Below, piece after piece: positions 44,401-55,602 of a DNA stretch of 64,000 nucleotides. The notes beneath the pieces are model-generated. The model searched no databases. It saw nothing but the letters and a program-made list of their open reading frames with translations, and was not told the origin of the DNA. A program made the translations under genes and the position numbers. This stretch comes from Epiperipatus broadwayi. Lineage: Eukaryota > Onychophora > Udeonychophora > Euonychophora > Peripatidae. Numbering within the stretch: position 1 is the stretch's first letter; each line of letters starts with the position of its first letter. Location: the NCBI GenBank assembly GCA_028023455.1, contig JAQFVV010000030.1, positions 2,252,501 to 2,316,500 on the forward strand, in the 5' to 3' direction.

Positions 44401-47154
44401 GAATTATGCTTGTATTTCATTATTAATACTTTTTGTATATATATAAATTTATTTTATTAATAGCAATGTAACCCTTTAAAATACAAAATTGGCTTATATT
44501 TATATCAACATGAAATTTTTATATAGAGTAATTAAGACAATAAATCAAAATAACACTTTAATTCTGATACAAAGGTAATTTTCCTTCACACATATACCAT
44601 ACTTTAATATTCAATTAGAAATATTAAATTCTAGTAAACTTTTATCCAAGTCACAAGATAAATACTTTGAAAAGACTGAAAGTGTGAATATATTAACTTA
44701 TTCACTTTGTTTACATCTATTTTATTATATATTAATACATGCAAAATACTGAAATTTACTATGGGCCAAGATGCTTAAGATTGGTATATATAATTGCATG
44801 TAGGTACAAAGATAAGATGGTATTCTTATCTTTAATTTTTTATTTTGTGACTTGGATTGAGAGTTTACTGGTATTTAACATCGCTTATTGAATATTAAAG
44901 TCTGGTTCTCATGTAAAAGTTGATTATCTTCATATCAGAATTACAGTTTGACACTTAACTAGTAAAAAATTTAGATTATTTACATTAAAACAATACTTTA
45001 TAATTTTGCCTGAATAATAAAAGTTTTCAAATTAAAGGTGACCACATTTATGGTAATCTACCTGTATTTAAATAAATGATTCAAAATTCCTAATGCTTCT
45101 TTTATTCTTATATTGACATTTTAATTGTTTTTGAGTCATATATTTTTTCTTTTTTCACTTTTAATCTCTTATTTTTGATGTTTTGATCTATTTTTGAAGA
45201 CTTTTGCCATTATTAAAAAATATATAAATTCTGAAGAAGACTGCAAGAATAGTTGAAATGTAAGTGAAAGAAATAAAAAAAGTTATTAAAAATCTTGGTT
45301 TTGAATGATTTATTTAACTTACCCGTGAAAGTATTTATTATAATATTGTTTATAGAATATGAATCTATTGTTATTATCTAATTCATCAAAATTCAAATAT
45401 TTGACTGTGGGATATATATATATTTGTAATTTTGCTGTTCAACTAAAAATTTATTAGCAAAACTTTATTTGTTAGGATTAAAAAAAGAGACTGTGACAAA
45501 TATATTCTATTGCTGTTTTTTTCCAATAATGACACATGCATATAATGATATAAATGTGATGTAATTTTAAATATTGAGCTACGAAAATATATTATATTAA
45601 GGGGAGAGGACAAATGATACTAAATTGCCTAACAATAATAAGCAAATTTTATTTGATTATAGCATTGTTACTTAGTTACCTGTCTTCTGTGAAAAATATA
45701 ACAATAAACATATACTAGTTTGTTATTTTTATTTTTTTAAAAATGATCTAAAAATGAATTAAATCCAGATAAGCATTATCATTTTGATAAAATGTTTACT
45801 TTGGTTACCATGACATCCATATACACTTGATTCTTTTTATTGATTTATAGATTACTAGGTGGAATCGTCACTGCACTTACTTATGAACAATGCCTGCCAG
45901 ACTTCAATCTTTTAGAAACAAGGTTGGGGCAATGAATTATAAAAATATTTGGATATAAAATGTAGTCTGTATATATGAAAGATATATAAATTCTAAAGCC
46001 AAATTAGCAAGAAATAATTATATATATACTGAATTTTAATATATGCTGCACGTTTTATAAAGAGCTGAATTTCAATATATTTATAATCACGTATTTAAAA
46101 AAAACCAGTTTTAGAATACAAAATATATGATTAAAATTCTTACATAATTCATTGCTCCGAGCTTAATTCCTAAGAGGATTTTATTAAAATTTGACAGACA
46201 TTACTTACTCTCAAGTAAATTGAAACGACAGTTCTATCTAGCAATCGATAAATCATTAAAAAGAAGCAAAATCGTACTGATGTCATGGCAACAAGCACTA
46301 AGTACAATAAAGGACAAAAAAACTTATCTGGATTTAATCACAATTTATAGGTCATTTATTTAAAATAATAATTATATTACATAAACAAGATCTTTAAATT
46401 TTTGATTTGACAAAGTGTAATCAATGAATGTAATTATATACATATTTGGTTCCGGCAAAAATAAAAATAGTTTGTGTATCTAGGCATTAGGATATTATAC
46501 CCAAACAACATATTAGTGCTAGCGCTATATAATTGATAATATTCTGGTATTTTTTCTAAAAAAATACTTGGGCATTTTGATTGAATGACAGGCTCCTGAG
46601 ATTTGTGAAATGCAATATTAGGTCTTATCATAAAATATTTTATATAATTAAGATTGAGTATTCCAGATATCTTGTAAGTTTGGAATCATAGATTAACCAG
46701 AAAATCTTAATTTGTATTTATTTCTGTTTTAGAGAAACCACAATTTCTATGATAAATGTTTAAAGAATATTAGTCAGATAGAGTTGAAATTGTCATACTG
46801 TAAGATTCTGAGTTTAGTTAATGAAAGATAATATTTACTGTCTGTAAACCTCAGGAATATGCGCATGAAAATGCAAAGGTAGAGACCTCTGCAGGTCTTA
46901 ACCACAAGCTTACACCTTGGAAGAATAGAGGGGAACCACAAATATGCAACAAAATATTCTCTAAACATCTTTTGTTTTTTTTTAGTAGATATTGAAAATG
47001 ATTTTACATCATAATAATAATATTTTTCCATTATTGAGAAATATATCTCAGTTACTTTTAATAATAACTGATATTTTAGAGTTTATAGGATGTGACAAAA
47101 TCTTATGCATAAAATTAAATGCTATAAATGTGGGTATTAAATTCTAGAATACTT
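44401..47154. other. AT-rich stretch, one family C end and one family E repeat
   Basis: No gene over 2.7 kb. 45230-45295 carries CTGAAGAAGACTGCAAGAAT, AGTTGAAATGTAAGTG, a solo family C motif. 46850-46915 is a minus copy of family E (GACCTCTGCAGGTCTTAACC). The rest is unrecognised. Confidence 0.45.
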
Positions 47155-47418
47155 TTTATAAGATTAAACAAAGGCAAAACTCTCCATACAGTAGTGCCAC
47201 CCTGTGCCAAACAGAGTAATCAATGGATGCCAGAAGGCTTGTGCATAAAATCCCTATGGATGAGTAGGCACTAGATAGGGATTTTGTGCACAAGCCTTCT
47301 GGCATCCATTGATTACTCTGTTTGGCACAGGGTGGCACTACTGTATGGAGAGTTTTGCCTTTGTTTACAACAATTATGTGCTAGTATAGAGATGGTGATC
47401 ATGTGATTTATAAGATTA
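47155..47418. mobile_element. Family A element with 12-bp target duplication, ribozyme deleted
   Basis: Body 47167-47406. The arms (GGCAAAACTCTCCATACAGT to its complement) are nearly perfect and the centre is CCCTATGGATGAGTAGG, with both hammerhead cores gone. Flanks 47155-47166 and 47407-47418 are both TTTATAAGATTA, a perfect 12-bp duplication. The left end is truncated (starts AACAAAGG) while the right keeps GATGGTGATCATGTGA. This asymmetry fits retrotransposition. Confidence 0.8.
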
Positions 47419-47423
47419 TAGAT

Positions 47424-47655
47424 ATTAGATATCATATTCATAGTATTATTTCCAGGAGCTTCCATGTAATAAAAATATATAATAGCTAAATAGCTGACAA
47501 CATTTCAGTACAATAACAAATACTTTCCTCGCTTGTCATTGTACAGAAATGTCATCAGCTATTAAGCTACTATATATTTTTATTACAGAGAAGCTCCCTG
47601 AAGTAATTACTATGAATTCATTTATCCATGAGAATATTAAAATTAGATATCATAT
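47424..47655. mobile_element. Palindromic element with perfect 14-bp target duplication
   Basis: The exact word ATTAGATATCATAT at 47424-47437 and 47642-47655 flanks a foldback (47438-47641): left TCATAGTATTATTTCC, right GTAATTACTATGA, and inner CAACATTTCAGTACAATAAC against TCATTGTACAGAAATGTCAT. CTGATGA occurs on the minus strand (47552-47558) at the base of the inner hairpin, but no complete hammerhead can be read. It lies six bases from the previous element, so two insertions hit one site region. It does not share sequence with family A. Confidence 0.74.
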
Positions 47656-49589
47656 GTATACAGTGAATCTCCAAACTATGCTGTATCAATATACATGACT
47701 TCAATTATGCACTACTCAAAAAAATGTAAACAAGCAAACAAAAATGTAAATAAACAAATAAAAAAATCCATTAACATTAATAAGTTTAATATATTTTACA
47801 ATATATGAGTGTGATATTTTCATCCCTGGGCACGGTTCATGATCACATTTAAAAAAAGAAAAAAATGTAAATTCATTTTACCATCTATCAGCCGCCATTT
47901 TCCCATTTTGGAGCACTGCATCATATTTATTAATAACATTTCTTTAGTTTATAATGAAAGCACATACATCTTTTCTTCATTTATTATTCTTTTCAAATAT
48001 ACTGTCAGTATTTTGTGTAATAAAATGCTTTTTAAGTGTAATCCTAAAAGTTTTACAAAATACTTAAAGTTGAGACTGATTTAAAAGCATCAAAACAATT
48101 ACGAATATTAGTAGTTTTTTAATAATAAGATTAGTTTAACATATTTCTATAAGAAAAAAAAATATTAAAAAAAAAACAAAACATCCAGAGCATATTTAAT
48201 TGGAATAAAAGTCTGACATTTCATTTTCTTTTAAATACAAATAGCAATTTCTTTTTATAATTTTTTTTCAGTGAATGAATGAGATGTGTCCTATCAATTT
48301 ATTATTAATAACTAAATTATTATTACTTAAAATTTTATTTATATTATAATATTAATTTATATATGCACACTATACATATAAAAAAGCATCCGCATTATAT
48401 ATGTATGTGTTGAAAATATTGCAGTTCAATAAATAATGTGTTCTATTCTAATCAAAATTTATCAACTAAATGTGAGCTGTTACGCATGCTATATGACGCA
48501 CACTAAGGCCAAGGAGGTTGGAAAAAAATATAGTAGATATTATGACTCCACTATATATGAGTATATATGTAAAAAAGACAATATCTGTTTTATATAAGCC
48601 AAGATATTATCTTTTCCTGTTTGTGTTTTATAGTAATAAGAAATTAAAACAGTTGAGAAAGCTATTTTTATTAAAATCAATACTGTGAAACTTTGTATTG
48701 TAATAATTTATTATTTAGAAGATAGCTGTTATATAACGTGATACTTTATATCACAATGAGTTTTTTAATGATACTTGTATACTTTTTTTTATAATAATTT
48801 GCAATTAATTACATTATAAAGATTAAAACATCCTTTAAGTAACCCTCCATAGGACAAAAGTCTCTCATAGAGAAACAGTGAATAAAACATTATTTTAAGC
48901 TAAACAATTATTAAAGTGATAAGACTTTAATTTTTTTCATCCTTATTTTTATCTAAAACTACAAATTAAGGCTATGTTTTATTCATGTGTATATAAATGA
49001 CATGAGTGTCATAGTTTAAGATATTGAAAGTTAGCTTAAATAAATTAAATTAGAAAATTGCTTCTGTTTTGAAGATTTATTATTACATAGTGTGATGGAT
49101 TAGAATAAAAAAGAAATCAAATAATAGTAACATTATGCTAGCTGCATACCCCTAACTAAGTACTTTATAAATGAACATATAACAGATGCTATATAAATGA
49201 GCATTAAATGCTGAGATCACTAAAATGTTCAAATTTATATGGGTCCCATATATGGACTCACCATAAATAAAATAGTAGACATATACCATGCAAATAAAGA
49301 ATCAGGATCCTTATAAGTACATTTACAGTCATTTGTTACTGATTAGTGTCAGCTACCTGAAGAGTAAAAGAATCTACAGACTACATAAGTTCAAAAGCAA
49401 AATAGATCAACGGTTAAATCCAATATTTAAAAAAATTTAGTGTAATAATTTTAAATAATGATTAATAGTTTTATTAATTAATTAATAATAATTAACGCAA
49501 ACAGATCATTATATCTGATTCTGACTCTTTTATAAATACCACATAGACATTAATTATTTCAATAGATTAAAAATAAATATAATAAAATA
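47656..49589. other. AT-rich non-coding stretch
   Basis: No gene or repeat family recognised in about 1.9 kb; the 81-codon frame at 47839 shows no motif. Confidence 0.5.
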
Positions 49590-49972
49590 GATTGTGTCCT
49601 GTACATAATGGATCAGGTTGACTTTAGGTCAACATGGGTGTGATGAGAATCTTGGCTTCAGGGTGGCCTTTGAGCGTTCCATCATCAGATTTTCAATTGG
49701 ATGGACAGTTGAAGAGTTGGAGTGTGGAGTAGATTGAGGCCTGTCCATTAAAATGTAAAGATTGTTTATCTTAATATATATCTAAGCACTTATAGCATAT
49801 GTGTGTAGAGATGGTAATCTGGACCAATTGATGATTGCTGGTTTAGCATGAAATACGATATTGATGATTATTTATCTTTTTGACATAGATGTGTTCAAGT
49901 TTATCCGTGTTATGAGATAGAGTTGGAGAATGGTGGGTCGTGTGAAAATCTGTGCTCATATACTCTATATAT
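49590..49972 (+). repeat. Family B right arm, solo
   Basis: From CTGTACATAATGGATCAGGT through TTCCATCATCAGATTTTCAA, CTGGACCAATTGATGATTGC, and GTGTGAAAATCTGTGCTCAT. It is the equivalent of 6150-6510 without a left arm. Confidence 0.72.
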
Positions 49973-50964
49973 AATAAAATTATTTAATAATAAGGTGCAA
50001 GTGTATATTATGGTCATAAATCGAACACACATATATATACATGCATATATACATATCTAGTAATATAAAAATTATTCCAATTATTTAATTATTACTTGCT
50101 AGACATAAATATGAAAAAATTCATTATATCTATATAAAATACAAATGAAGTGTTTGCTATAGCCAGCTTAGGGCATTTTCTGCCAATCTTCAGAAGTATA
50201 TTTTATAATATACAAATAAATTTAATTATTAGTTGCAATTTATCTTTAAACTGAAAGTTAATCTATTTTAACAATATAATTTTTCCTGTATTTATCTATG
50301 TAAAATGTATGAACATATTGATTATTACTTTATAATTAATTGTTTTTTATGAAAATTTAAATAATAAGTATTTAAGATTTATTATTTAATACATAACTGT
50401 AATTTTTTAGGTGTGGGGGGGGGGTCAGTTTTGGTCAACTATTCTAAATTCTTTGCCAGTCTTTTTTTTTTAAAAAAAAAAACGATAAGTGAAAGCACTT
50501 TAAATAATATGCACGGTATATATGAATAATATATATGTAGTAAAAGAAAAAATAGTATATATTGTAATGTTTTAAACTCAGCCCAAGTGTAGCTTGATCT
50601 ACATTGCAAGCTATCCTATTTCTGAATGAAGTGTTAAACTAATAATCCATAGAGTAAAAGACTAAGATAAATAATAAAAAGAGGAAAAAAAAGAGAATAA
50701 TTAAAAGTTAACTATTTAAAATGCTAATTCTAGTATTTACCACAGATATATATGCTCAGTTTTTCTCAGATTTCTAATCATAGATTTAAAGGAGGACGAT
50801 ATATGAATAAATAATTTATATATAGTGACAAGGACTATGAATACTACAACAATAAATGTAAAGAGGTAAAAATAAACCAAGTCTAAATTGATTTGCAAAA
50901 TATCAATAATATTTTTTTTTCCTTTTCACAAAGAGATTTTTTTTCCAGCATAATTAAAATTTCT
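49973..50964. other. AT-rich non-coding stretch
   Basis: No gene. G-run at 50415-50424 and an inverted T/A run at 50463-50482. Confidence 0.5.
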
Positions 50965-51125
50965 GTACAAATAGCAAAAACTCTCTATATATATTGCCAC
51001 TCAGTGCAAGCTAGAGTAATCAATGAATGCCAGAAGGCTTGTGCATAAAATCCCATCTAGCCTGTTTTAATAACAGTTAAAAGCAAGCATAAGAAATGGT
51101 GATCATGTGATGTTTATTGGTTTTA
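50965..51125. repeat. Family A fragment, ribozyme lost
   Basis: AGCAAAAACTCTCTATATAT, AGAGTAATCAATGAATGCCA, TGCATAAAATCCCATCTAG, then directly CCTGTTTTAATAACAG and GATCATGTGATGTTTATTGG. One arm and the two ends remain. No clear target duplication. Confidence 0.68.
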
Positions 51126-52600
51126 AATAGTAATATAATTATAGTATTTGTAATGGTTCAAGTTTGGAACATACTTTGAAGCAAATTATTTGATAAACAC
51201 CTAAATTAAATTAATTAAAAACTAATCAATAACATTCAATGAGAGAGTACATAATTAATTAAGGAATGCATTTTTTGGGAAAGTCATTTGTTGAATTAAA
51301 ATATTTAATTAATGTAATCACTAAACAACCACAAGAATTGAGATTGGAGCAATGAAAAAACATGTCCTTATTAGATAACACCGTATAAATTAGGAAAAAA
51401 CTAAGAGTAGACCAATATCGAGAAGCATATAAGAATATGCAGAGGAAGAGAAGAATCCATGTTGAAAAGAGTTAATCTATGGAAAGATTTAGATATATCC
51501 ACTATCTTTCTCAAAGTTCAATCCATCCTTATTGATATTTGCATCAAGACTAGGAAAGTGTAATAACATTTTTTAGTGATAGTGAGTAAACATTAAAGTT
51601 AATAAAGCTTTCTCATTATGAAGGAAGATGATAAGATTTTATATAGAATGGAAACATTCAATATGAAATGGTAGAATCTATTTAAATGCCTTACTTTTGG
51701 AAGCCTAAACTAGGTAGTTTCTTAGCCAAAAATTTTCAGCCTGCCAGGATTCAAATATTGGTGCTGTAAGATATCACCTATGCCTTCTTATGAAGGATAT
51801 GTACTAATCAATTACCATTTTAATTGTATATATGATTGAAAGAAACTGAAGCAATAGAGATTGAATAACTTAAGGCTTTAACTAATTACTATTTTTGTTA
51901 CTTTAAATTGTTTCTTGTTGTAAATATAATTGTTATTTCTGTTTGATCTCGTTTGAAAGATTGTATAAGAGAAATTCAATATGGTTTTGAGAAAAGCCAC
52001 TTTGAGTGAGATAGATGGTGATGTGTTAAACAGAAAATTGAGATCGTATTGTTAAGGGTTAGAATATTCAAATACATTCTTTGCAAATGGAGAATGTTGA
52101 CTTGGGTAAAGATTAGTTTGGTTCAAATCCCATATAATAAAATTATAAATAAAAAAAATCGTAATAAAATACTTTCAGATGAGAAAGAATGTGGACCCAG
52201 GGAATTGAGTTGTGAGGTAGTAATCAAAAAATATCCCCAATACTTTGTGTGATCATCATAATCAGCCTCAATTTGACAATTCCTTATTTGTGTAATATAA
52301 TTATTGTTGTCTAGATCACAATTACAAAACTGATAGACCTTTCAGCTTATATGTATATACAAAGTGCTAGGTAGTAATCAATTATGAATAACATTGTCAT
52401 CATATGGACCAATATATAAATAGTACCTAATGTGGAGCTCAATAAACTTTATATCAATATAATAATATTCAACTACAAATAAGTAAATAATGCTCTTTGT
52501 TTGGGGTGCAGCATTAGCAGGATAAATAGCATTAATTAGGAATGGTAAGAATAAGCAAATAGTGTAGTATTAATTATATTAATAACCAGGATAGATAGGC
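51126..52600. other. AT-rich non-coding stretch
   Basis: No gene or repeat recognised; the 67-codon frame at 52049 shows no motif. Confidence 0.45.
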
Positions 52601-53350
52601 AAGAGAAGTAGACATTCACAGGAAAATAGTAAAGGCAGGTGTAATGGCTGATATTAGAAAGAGCTGCATAGTATGAATGAATGCTAGTGTGTTATTAAAC
52701 GCAATATTAAAGTTAAATTAATAATTTATATTAAATAAAAAACACTTCAACAAATAAAAGATTGATGTTGATAAAATTTAAAGTTTAAGAAAAGAGGATA
52801 CAAACAAAAGTTATTGGAACAAGTAAAAAATAAGAGTGGAAGGTGGAGCAGACTTGCTTGAAACAGTTGACGATAATAGTTAACAAAGCTGAGAACATAA
52901 AAAATGGAAAATCCAAAGTCAAATTTCAATGTGCAAATGTTCATGAAAATAATGGAAAACACAGAAGAGAATTAACAAAGGATGAAACCAATGATTAATG
53001 AGAATAAATAAAAAAATTGGCAAACTATGAAGGAAAATCAGCAAGCTTAGTAAAAACATTGAAAGAAGGTGAACAATCAGATAATAGAAAAATTGTCCAA
53101 AAGTAGAAATATTCAAACAGATGACAAGAATAAAATGAGAATCAGGAGAAAATGGAAGCAGATCATTGTAGGGAAATAAGAAATCAAAATGAAGATTCAA
53201 GAAAATATAGATGAAATAACAGTGAGGTGGATGATAGAAAACATGGCAATGATGAAAAGATCAGAAAGCACTGAATAATGAAAATAGAAATTAAGAAAGT
53301 CCAAAGTGGTAGTCATTCATCAAGTGGAAAACATGGACACAAGTCAGAAA
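52601..53350. other. Purine-rich strand-asymmetric stretch, no gene recognised
   Basis: The plus strand is strikingly rich in A and G and poor in C and T for over 500 bases, most strongly 52850-53340. Plus-strand reading is full of K, E, N, M and R but broken by many stops; the minus-strand frames (52747-52962, 52919-53200) are the hydrophobic shadows this produces. It may be a decayed coding region or a purine-rich satellite-like segment. Confidence 0.35.
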
Positions 53351-53580
53351 GTTCAGCATAGTGAACAATGATGAACAACACTGTTTGCCTTGTGGACCAT
53401 TAGAATACATAATATGCCTTAGTGAATACCAACATTAATTAAAGTATTTAATGAAAGGAAATTTTTGTGTTACAAAATTATTCTGGTAAATGCAAGTTTT
53501 TTTAAACTAGCCTATCTTAAGTCAAACTTCTTTGAAAATATTATGAAAAACAAACCATTGGAATTAATTCTACAATTTTC
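53351..53580. other. Non-coding spacer
   Basis: No gene or repeat recognised. Confidence 0.4.
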
Positions 53581-53882
53581 AATAAACCAAGATGTAAATA
53601 AATAAATATTAACTATAACTTATCATCTCATGATCACCATTTCTTATGTTTGTTCATAATTGTTATTAAAACAGGCAAAACTCTCCATACAGTAGTGACA
53701 CTCAGGGCAAGCCAGAGTAATGAATGGATGCCAGAAGTCTTGTGCATAAAATCCCTATCTAGTGCCTATTCATCCAATATCCTCAGACTAGTTTCTGGCT
53801 TGTGGCCTTCATCAGTGAGAATTTACATTTAAGTGTTACTGGTGATAATAGCTGGAGCAGTTACTTCTTTATTTACATCTTG
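53581..53882. mobile_element. Family A fragment inside a further short inverted repeat
   Basis: Family A sequence from ATCTCATGATCACCATTTC (about 53625) to the hammerhead at 53772-53820. Outside it, ACCAAGATGTAAATAAATAA (about 53588) and its complement TTCTTTATTTACATCTTGG (about 53864) form a second inverted repeat. The right arm of family A is missing. Confidence 0.58.
53772..53820 (-). ncRNA. Hammerhead ribozyme, stem I shortened (family A)
   Basis: Minus strand: TCTCA then CTGATGA (complement of 53809-53815), A, GGC-CACAA-GCC, A, GAAA, ACTAGT, C (complement of 53786), TGAGGATATTGGATG. The core is intact. Inner stem I still pairs TCTCA with TGAGG, but the outer helix is lost because the element stops here. 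Confidence 0.66.
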
Positions 53883-54510
53883 GTATATTAATGGAAGTTA
53901 ATTCACTGATTTGTTTTTTATATATTATTGCATTTAACATTTTAAAGACATATACACACATATTTGGTATAGTTTGTATGTATATGGCTAAAAATTATTT
54001 TGATTAGTAATTCTATCCTTATTAAAAATTCTTCTGGAAAGATAGTACTCTACTATGAACTTCAAAACTTACAAAGAACTTTTAATAATCCTATAAAAAT
54101 AAAACAATAAGTTATTGATGATTTAGTATGATTGTAATACATCTTCTTCAAGGTTTATACTTTTAAGTCATATGACTGTGTATGGAGTTTTCTGGACAAA
54201 ACTATTTAAAAAAACATCTTATGACATAAGATAAAAAAATATGTAGAAATCTTATGAAAGTATCAGTTATTTATTATTCTAATTTTATTGAACCACTGTC
54301 ATAGGCATGGATAGAAAAGTTTCTGACCATTTTCAAAATACACAGTGAATAGTTACATATAAAAGTTTGTAAATGTGATGTACCTATTAGTTAAAAAAGT
54401 TTTGAGCCATAGATACAAATTTTTATTTAAAAGCTATATAGATATCCTGTCTGTAAAATTATTTGAATTTATATATACTACCAATAAACAAATATTTAAA
54501 TATATGTTAA
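53883..54510. other. AT-rich non-coding stretch
   Basis: No gene or repeat recognised. Confidence 0.5.
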
Positions 54511-54600
54511 GCATTGGTGGTTGATAGGTTAGCGACAGCAGCTTTACAAGTAGTTGTCCCGGGTTAGCAGGTTCGCTTTCCAGCTGATGCTATGACACAT
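54511..54600 (+). repeat. tRNA-like SINE head (copy 2)
   Basis: GCATTGGTGGTTGATAGG at the start and CTGATGC at 54584-54590 form an acceptor-like stem. TTTACAA sits in the anticodon loop position and GGTTCGCTTTCC in the B-box position. It shares TATGACACATG with copy 1 at 36.9 kb. Differences from copy 1 are mostly substitutions, so both are decayed copies of one source. Confidence 0.6.
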
Positions 54601-55602
54601 GTGAAAATATATATATATATATGCAATAAAAGTAGCCAATCATACAGAGGTCCATAAACATATAATTTTATAATAGCTAGATATTCCGATGTATTTACAT
54701 AACAGAATAGTCATTCAAGGTTTGAAGTTAAACAGATATTTAAATCAATACATAAATAAATAAATCTATTAATATAAAATTAGAAGCACTGGATTTTTAT
54801 CAAGAGGTAAACAAATAATTCAAGCATCCTGCCTCAAGTAAAAAATCTTATTCAGCCTTCACTTGGATTTCTAAATATGATGGGTATTAAAAAATTGCTA
54901 AAACGCTGAACAAGAAAATGTAATCATATTTAATTTAGCAATACATTGGCAAATGTAATAATAATTGAAACATGCACAATATTTATCTAATATTCAGGCT
55001 AGTTAATATAATGATACAATATGTAGAATGTTACAAATATATCTGAATTGTTGCCAAATAAAAGTTAATAAGTCTTGCAAGTTTTCCATGAATACTACAT
55101 GTCATATAAAAATGATTGTATTGTGAAGTATAATTTCACAGTGCAGATATTTGGTATTTGAGAAAAGACGATATTTAAAAAGTTTAAATCATTTAATCGA
55201 TGTGCATAACCCAGATAACTGGTTTAATTGTAAGATTAGCTGTCATATGTCATTTAATCGATATTATGAAAAAATGTGTATGGAATTCGATAGAAAAATT
55301 TACTTTTTGTATACGAAATACTTCAAAAGCCAATTTCAAGATAATAATTATGTTAATTTATCTTGGTTTTTGACAAAAATATATATTAATTAAAACTTGG
55401 TGCAAAATGTGTTGGTGGTGAATGGAAGTTAATGATCTAGAATTAAAATCTGTGGTAGAAAAATTCTTTAAGTTTAATTAAATGTGATTCAAAAGTTTGT
55501 AAAGATCTAGTAAAAATGTAGAGAAAAAGAATTTTAATTATATAATTAATTATGATTGGAATGTACAAATATCTAAATGTAAAATAATCAAAATAATAGT
55601 CA
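54601..55602. other. AT-rich non-coding stretch
   Basis: No gene recognised. The 80-codon frame at 55151-55393 has an unusually mixed composition (W, C, H, D present), but I recognise no motif. Confidence 0.4.

Noticed and set aside
47545-47565. Hammerhead in the 47.4-kb palindrome
   Set aside because: CTGATGA is present on the minus strand but no hairpin followed by GAAA and a cleavage triplet at proper spacing was found.
52747-53200. Hydrophobic minus-strand frames as membrane proteins
   Set aside because: They are the complement of a purine-rich tract, which always reads as F, L, S and I.
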